From Thalassoglobus neptunius (GTDB lineage Bacteria; Planctomycetota; Planctomycetia; Planctomycetales; Planctomycetaceae), in the NCBI RefSeq assembly GCF_007859735.1, contig NZ_SIHI01000007.1, positions 1 through 64,000 on the forward strand: 64,000 bases of DNA. Reading direction: 5' to 3'. Below are positions 61,837-64,000 of the stretch, piece by piece. A program made the translations under genes and the position numbers. The notes beneath the pieces are model-generated. The model was not told the origin of the DNA, searched no databases, and was given only the letters and a program-made list of their open reading frames with translations. Positions within the stretch are counted from its first letter, which is position 1. The number at the start of each line of letters is the position of its first letter.

Positions 61837-64000
61837 ATGCAGACACTTAAGAGAAAAACTTTCTGGAAAATTCTTCAGAGTGCCATCGCTCCCATCATTC
61901 TGATCGGGGGATCTGTGTCGGCTCCGTGCCTTTTGGCGTCCGATGATCTCTCCACTCCGCTTCCAACTGAGGATTTGGCCCAGCCGGCTGTTGAAGCCGC
62001 CAATGAACGTGGCAAATTTCTGTACGTCCATCAGTGTGCGTCATGCCATGGGACCAATGGAGAAGGTGTCGCCGACAAATATGATGAAACGCTCTACGGG
62101 AACCGATCTCTGGATGAGTTAATCAAGATCATCCATGAAACAATGCCGGAGGAAGATCCCGACTCTGTGGTCGATGAAGATGCCCGGGCAGTCGCTGAGT
62201 ATCTGTACAATGCGTTTTACACCGCAGAAGCCCGAGCGAAAAATGCTCCGCCACGAATCGAACTCGTTCGACTCACCAATTCGCAGTATGCAAACACTGT
62301 CACCGACCTGTTTCGTACGTTCCTCGGGCACACTCCCATTGACGACTCCCGTGGACTTGTGGGCAGGTACTACAAGTCACGGAGTCCGCGTGACAAAGAT
62401 AAAGTCCTAACGAGAACAGATCCTCAAGTCTCCTTTCAATTCGGCGAAGGAAGTCCGGCCGAAGGGATTGAAAACGAAGAGTTTGCGATGCGCTGGGAAG
62501 GATCTGTGATCGCAGAAGAGACCGGTGTTTACGAATTCTGCGTCAAGACTGAGAACGGAATGCGGCTGTGGATCAATGGCCGGGACAATGCTTTGATCGA
62601 CGCTTATGTCGCCTCGGGCGGAGAAGTGGCCGAGCACCGTCAAACCATCCACCTTCTCGGAGGGCGAGCCTATTCGCTCGATTTGGAATGCTTCAAATAC
62701 AAAGACAAGACAGCGTCCGTCGAACTTCGCTGGACTCCACCCGGAGGAGTTGAAGAGGTCATCCCCGAACGAAATCTGACTCCCGTGCGAGCACGCGAAT
62801 CGTTTGTCGTCACGACTCAATTTCCGCCGGATGACGGAAGCTTCGGCTACGAACGGGGAACATCGTTCTCCAAGTCATGGGATTCCGCAACCACTGAAGC
62901 AGCCATTGAAGTCGCCGACTACGTCGTGCGGGACCTCAACCGATTGGCTGGAACCCGATCGTCTGACGAAAACAGAAACGAAAAGATCACGAAGTTTCTG
63001 AATCGCTTTGTTGAGTTGGCTTTTCGTCGTCCTCTGACTCCGGAATTGGTTCAACGGTACATCACCAGTCAAATTGACCAGTCCGATGACATCGAAACTG
63101 CTGTCAAACGAACCGTCTTACTGACACTCAAATCCCCGCGATTTTTGTACCTTGAGATTCCAGATGAGCAGACCGACGACTATGACGTCGCGTCTCGGCT
63201 TTCTTACGGTCTTTGGGACTCTATGCCTGATGAAACGCTGTTGAAAGCAGCTTCTCAAGGCAAATTGCGTTCGCGTGAACAGATTCGCAAACAAGCTGAG
63301 CGAATGATCGCCGACGAACGGGCGCGTGAGAAAATGCGAGGATTCTTCCATTTCCTTCTTCCGTTTGACGAGGCAGATCATCTTTCGAAAGACCTCGACA
63401 CTTACCCAGGATTCACTGACGATCTCATCGCTGATCTGAAGACCTCTCTCGAGATGTTTATCGCCGATGTCGTCTGGAGCGAGAAGTCCGATTTTCGTGA
63501 GTTACTGCTTTCGAACGAGATGTACTTCACTCCCAGAATGGCTCAGTTCTACGAAGTAGAACTCGATCCGGAAGGTGGAGAATACCAACGAATCGCATTC
63601 GAACCGGAACAGCGCGCCGGAGTGGTGACACACCCGTTTCTCCTCGCTGCGCTCGCTTACCACCAGTCCAGTTCTCCGATTCACCGAGGCGTGTTTGTGA
63701 CCCGGAGAATTCTCAGCCGATCGCTGAAGCCGCCCCCCATGGCGATTGAATTCATGGACGGAAGCTTCGATCCATCGCTGACAATGCGGGAAAAAGTGAC
63801 CGAGTTGACGAAATCAAAAACATGTATGACATGCCACAGCACGATCAATCCTCTTGGCTTCAGCCTCGAGCATTTTGACGCGGTCGGTCGCTTCCGAACC
63901 ACCGACAAAGACCGTCCAGTCGATGCCACAAGCGACTTTGTTGACGCCGACGGGACGAAGGTTCACCTCACCGGTGCGCGTGACGTCGCGGAATACGCCG
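61837..64000 (+). CDS. Exported c-type cytochrome/PA14/DUF1592-type protein (3' end outside window)
   Basis: At least 721 residues start at ATG 61837 (CGGAG precedes it) and run off the right edge. A signal peptide (about 1-34) is followed by a haem site CASCH at 67-71 within a cytochrome c domain. A PA14-like carbohydrate-binding domain follows (about 165-310, with FEGSVIAEETGVYEFCVKTENGMRLWING and LDLECFKYKD). Then comes a DUF1592/DUF1588-type region with VELAFRRPLTPELVQRY, and a second CxxCH (CMTCH at 663-667) inside KTCMTCHSTINPLGFSLEHFDAVGRFR, the standard DUF1588 motif. Planctomycete proteins of this type pair with DUF1552 or DUF1501 genes. They probably act in periplasmic electron transfer linked to polysaccharide breakdown; the exact reaction is unknown. 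Confidence 0.88.
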   Translation, partial: MQTLKRKTFWKILQSAIAPIILIGGSVSAPCLLASDDLSTPLPTEDLAQPAVEAANERGKFLYVHQCASCHGTNGEGVADKYDETLYGNRSLDELIKIIHETMPEEDPDSVVDEDARAVAEYLYNAFYTAEARAKNAPPRIELVRLTNSQYANTVTDLFRTFLGHTPIDDSRGLVGRYYKSRSPRDKDKVLTRTDPQVSFQFGEGSPAEGIENEEFAMRWEGSVIAEETGVYEFCVKTENGMRLWINGRDNALIDAYVASGGEVAEHRQTIHLLGGRAYSLDLECFKYKDKTASVELRWTPPGGVEEVIPERNLTPVRARESFVVTTQFPPDDGSFGYERGTSFSKSWDSATTEAAIEVADYVVRDLNRLAGTRSSDENRNEKITKFLNRFVELAFRRPLTPELVQRYITSQIDQSDDIETAVKRTVLLTLKSPRFLYLEIPDEQTDDYDVASRLSYGLWDSMPDETLLKAASQGKLRSREQIRKQAERMIADERAREKMRGFFHFLLPFDEADHLSKDLDTYPGFTDDLIADLKTSLEMFIADVVWSEKSDFRELLLSNEMYFTPRMAQFYEVELDPEGGEYQRIAFEPEQRAGVVTHPFLLAALAYHQSSSPIHRGVFVTRRILSRSLKPPPMAIEFMDGSFDPSLTMREKVTELTKSKTCMTCHSTINPLGFSLEHFDAVGRFRTTDKDRPVDATSDFVDADGTKVHLTGARDVAEYA

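Overview
The window looks like a chromosomal segment of a Planctomycetota bacterium, most likely order Planctomycetales (Gimesia/Rubinisphaera/Thalassoglobus-like). The evidence is the gene content: a DUF1501 Tat protein, a BBP7-type outer-membrane protein, a cytochrome c/PA14/DUF1592-type protein, Tat-exported Gfo/Idh/MocA and NHL-propeller proteins, a PEP-CTERM protein, a PQQ beta-propeller, VCBS repeats, and a Ser/Thr kinase with a long proline-rich tail. Most genes stand alone or in groups of 2-4 on both strands, separated by intergenic regions of 100-800 bp. No tRNA, rRNA, CRISPR array or phage module was seen.

Layout. 1-2.4 kb: the right end of an IS5-like element abuts the stop codon of a small secreted protein, followed by a GNAT acetyltransferase and a LysR regulator. 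2.5-10.4 kb: a catabolic cluster divergent from the LysR gene (ACS-type MFS transporter, Gfo/Idh/MocA oxidoreductase, cyclase/formamidase, isopropylmalate-dehydrogenase-like enzyme), with a large secreted DUF5060 glycosidase-like protein downstream. A 10 x 14 bp tandem repeat and a hairpin end this block. 10.6-24.4 kb: exported or enzymatic genes (PQQ propeller, SpoU methyltransferase, Tat oxidoreductase, a 599-residue exported protein, a VCBS protein, N-carbamoylputrescine-amidase-like enzyme, transketolase-like TPP enzyme, CehA/McbA-like protein with EF-hands). 24.7-33.5 kb: PEP-CTERM protein, YhdT-like protein plus Na+/solute symporter, a small gene behind a candidate sigma-54 promoter, an NHL propeller, an RGG-rich Spy-like protein and a TIM-barrel isomerase. 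33.9-45.3 kb: SMC with an acidic insertion, a FlgI-like/HEAT Tat lipoprotein, DUF1501, a kinase, accA and a membrane-anchored ACP-like protein. 46-52 kb: CvpA with a His-rich tail, an inositol-monophosphatase-like protein, thioredoxin reductase, a lipoprotein and BBP7. 52.7-64 kb: MoxR ATPase, an HTH-REC regulator and a histidine kinase, a Wzy/WaaL-like protein with TPRs, a coiled-coil protein, SurE, and the start of a c-type cytochrome/PA14/DUF1592-like gene that runs off the right edge.

Functional links. The clearest metabolic unit is the LysR-regulated cluster at 1.5-7.1 kb, whose genes overlap or sit close together and probably import and degrade a sugar acid or related hydroxy acid. accA and the ACP-like gene form a likely co-transcribed pair. 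trxB, the phosphatase and cvpA form a co-directional run. The regulator and kinase at 54.4-56.4 kb are probably functional partners. The most unusual items are the ACP-like protein lacking the phosphopantetheine serine, the FlgI-like domain joined to HEAT repeats in a lipoprotein, the sigma-54-preceded 63-codon gene, and the hairpin leader of the HTH-REC regulator. I found no defence system or other complete, clearly new multi-gene system.
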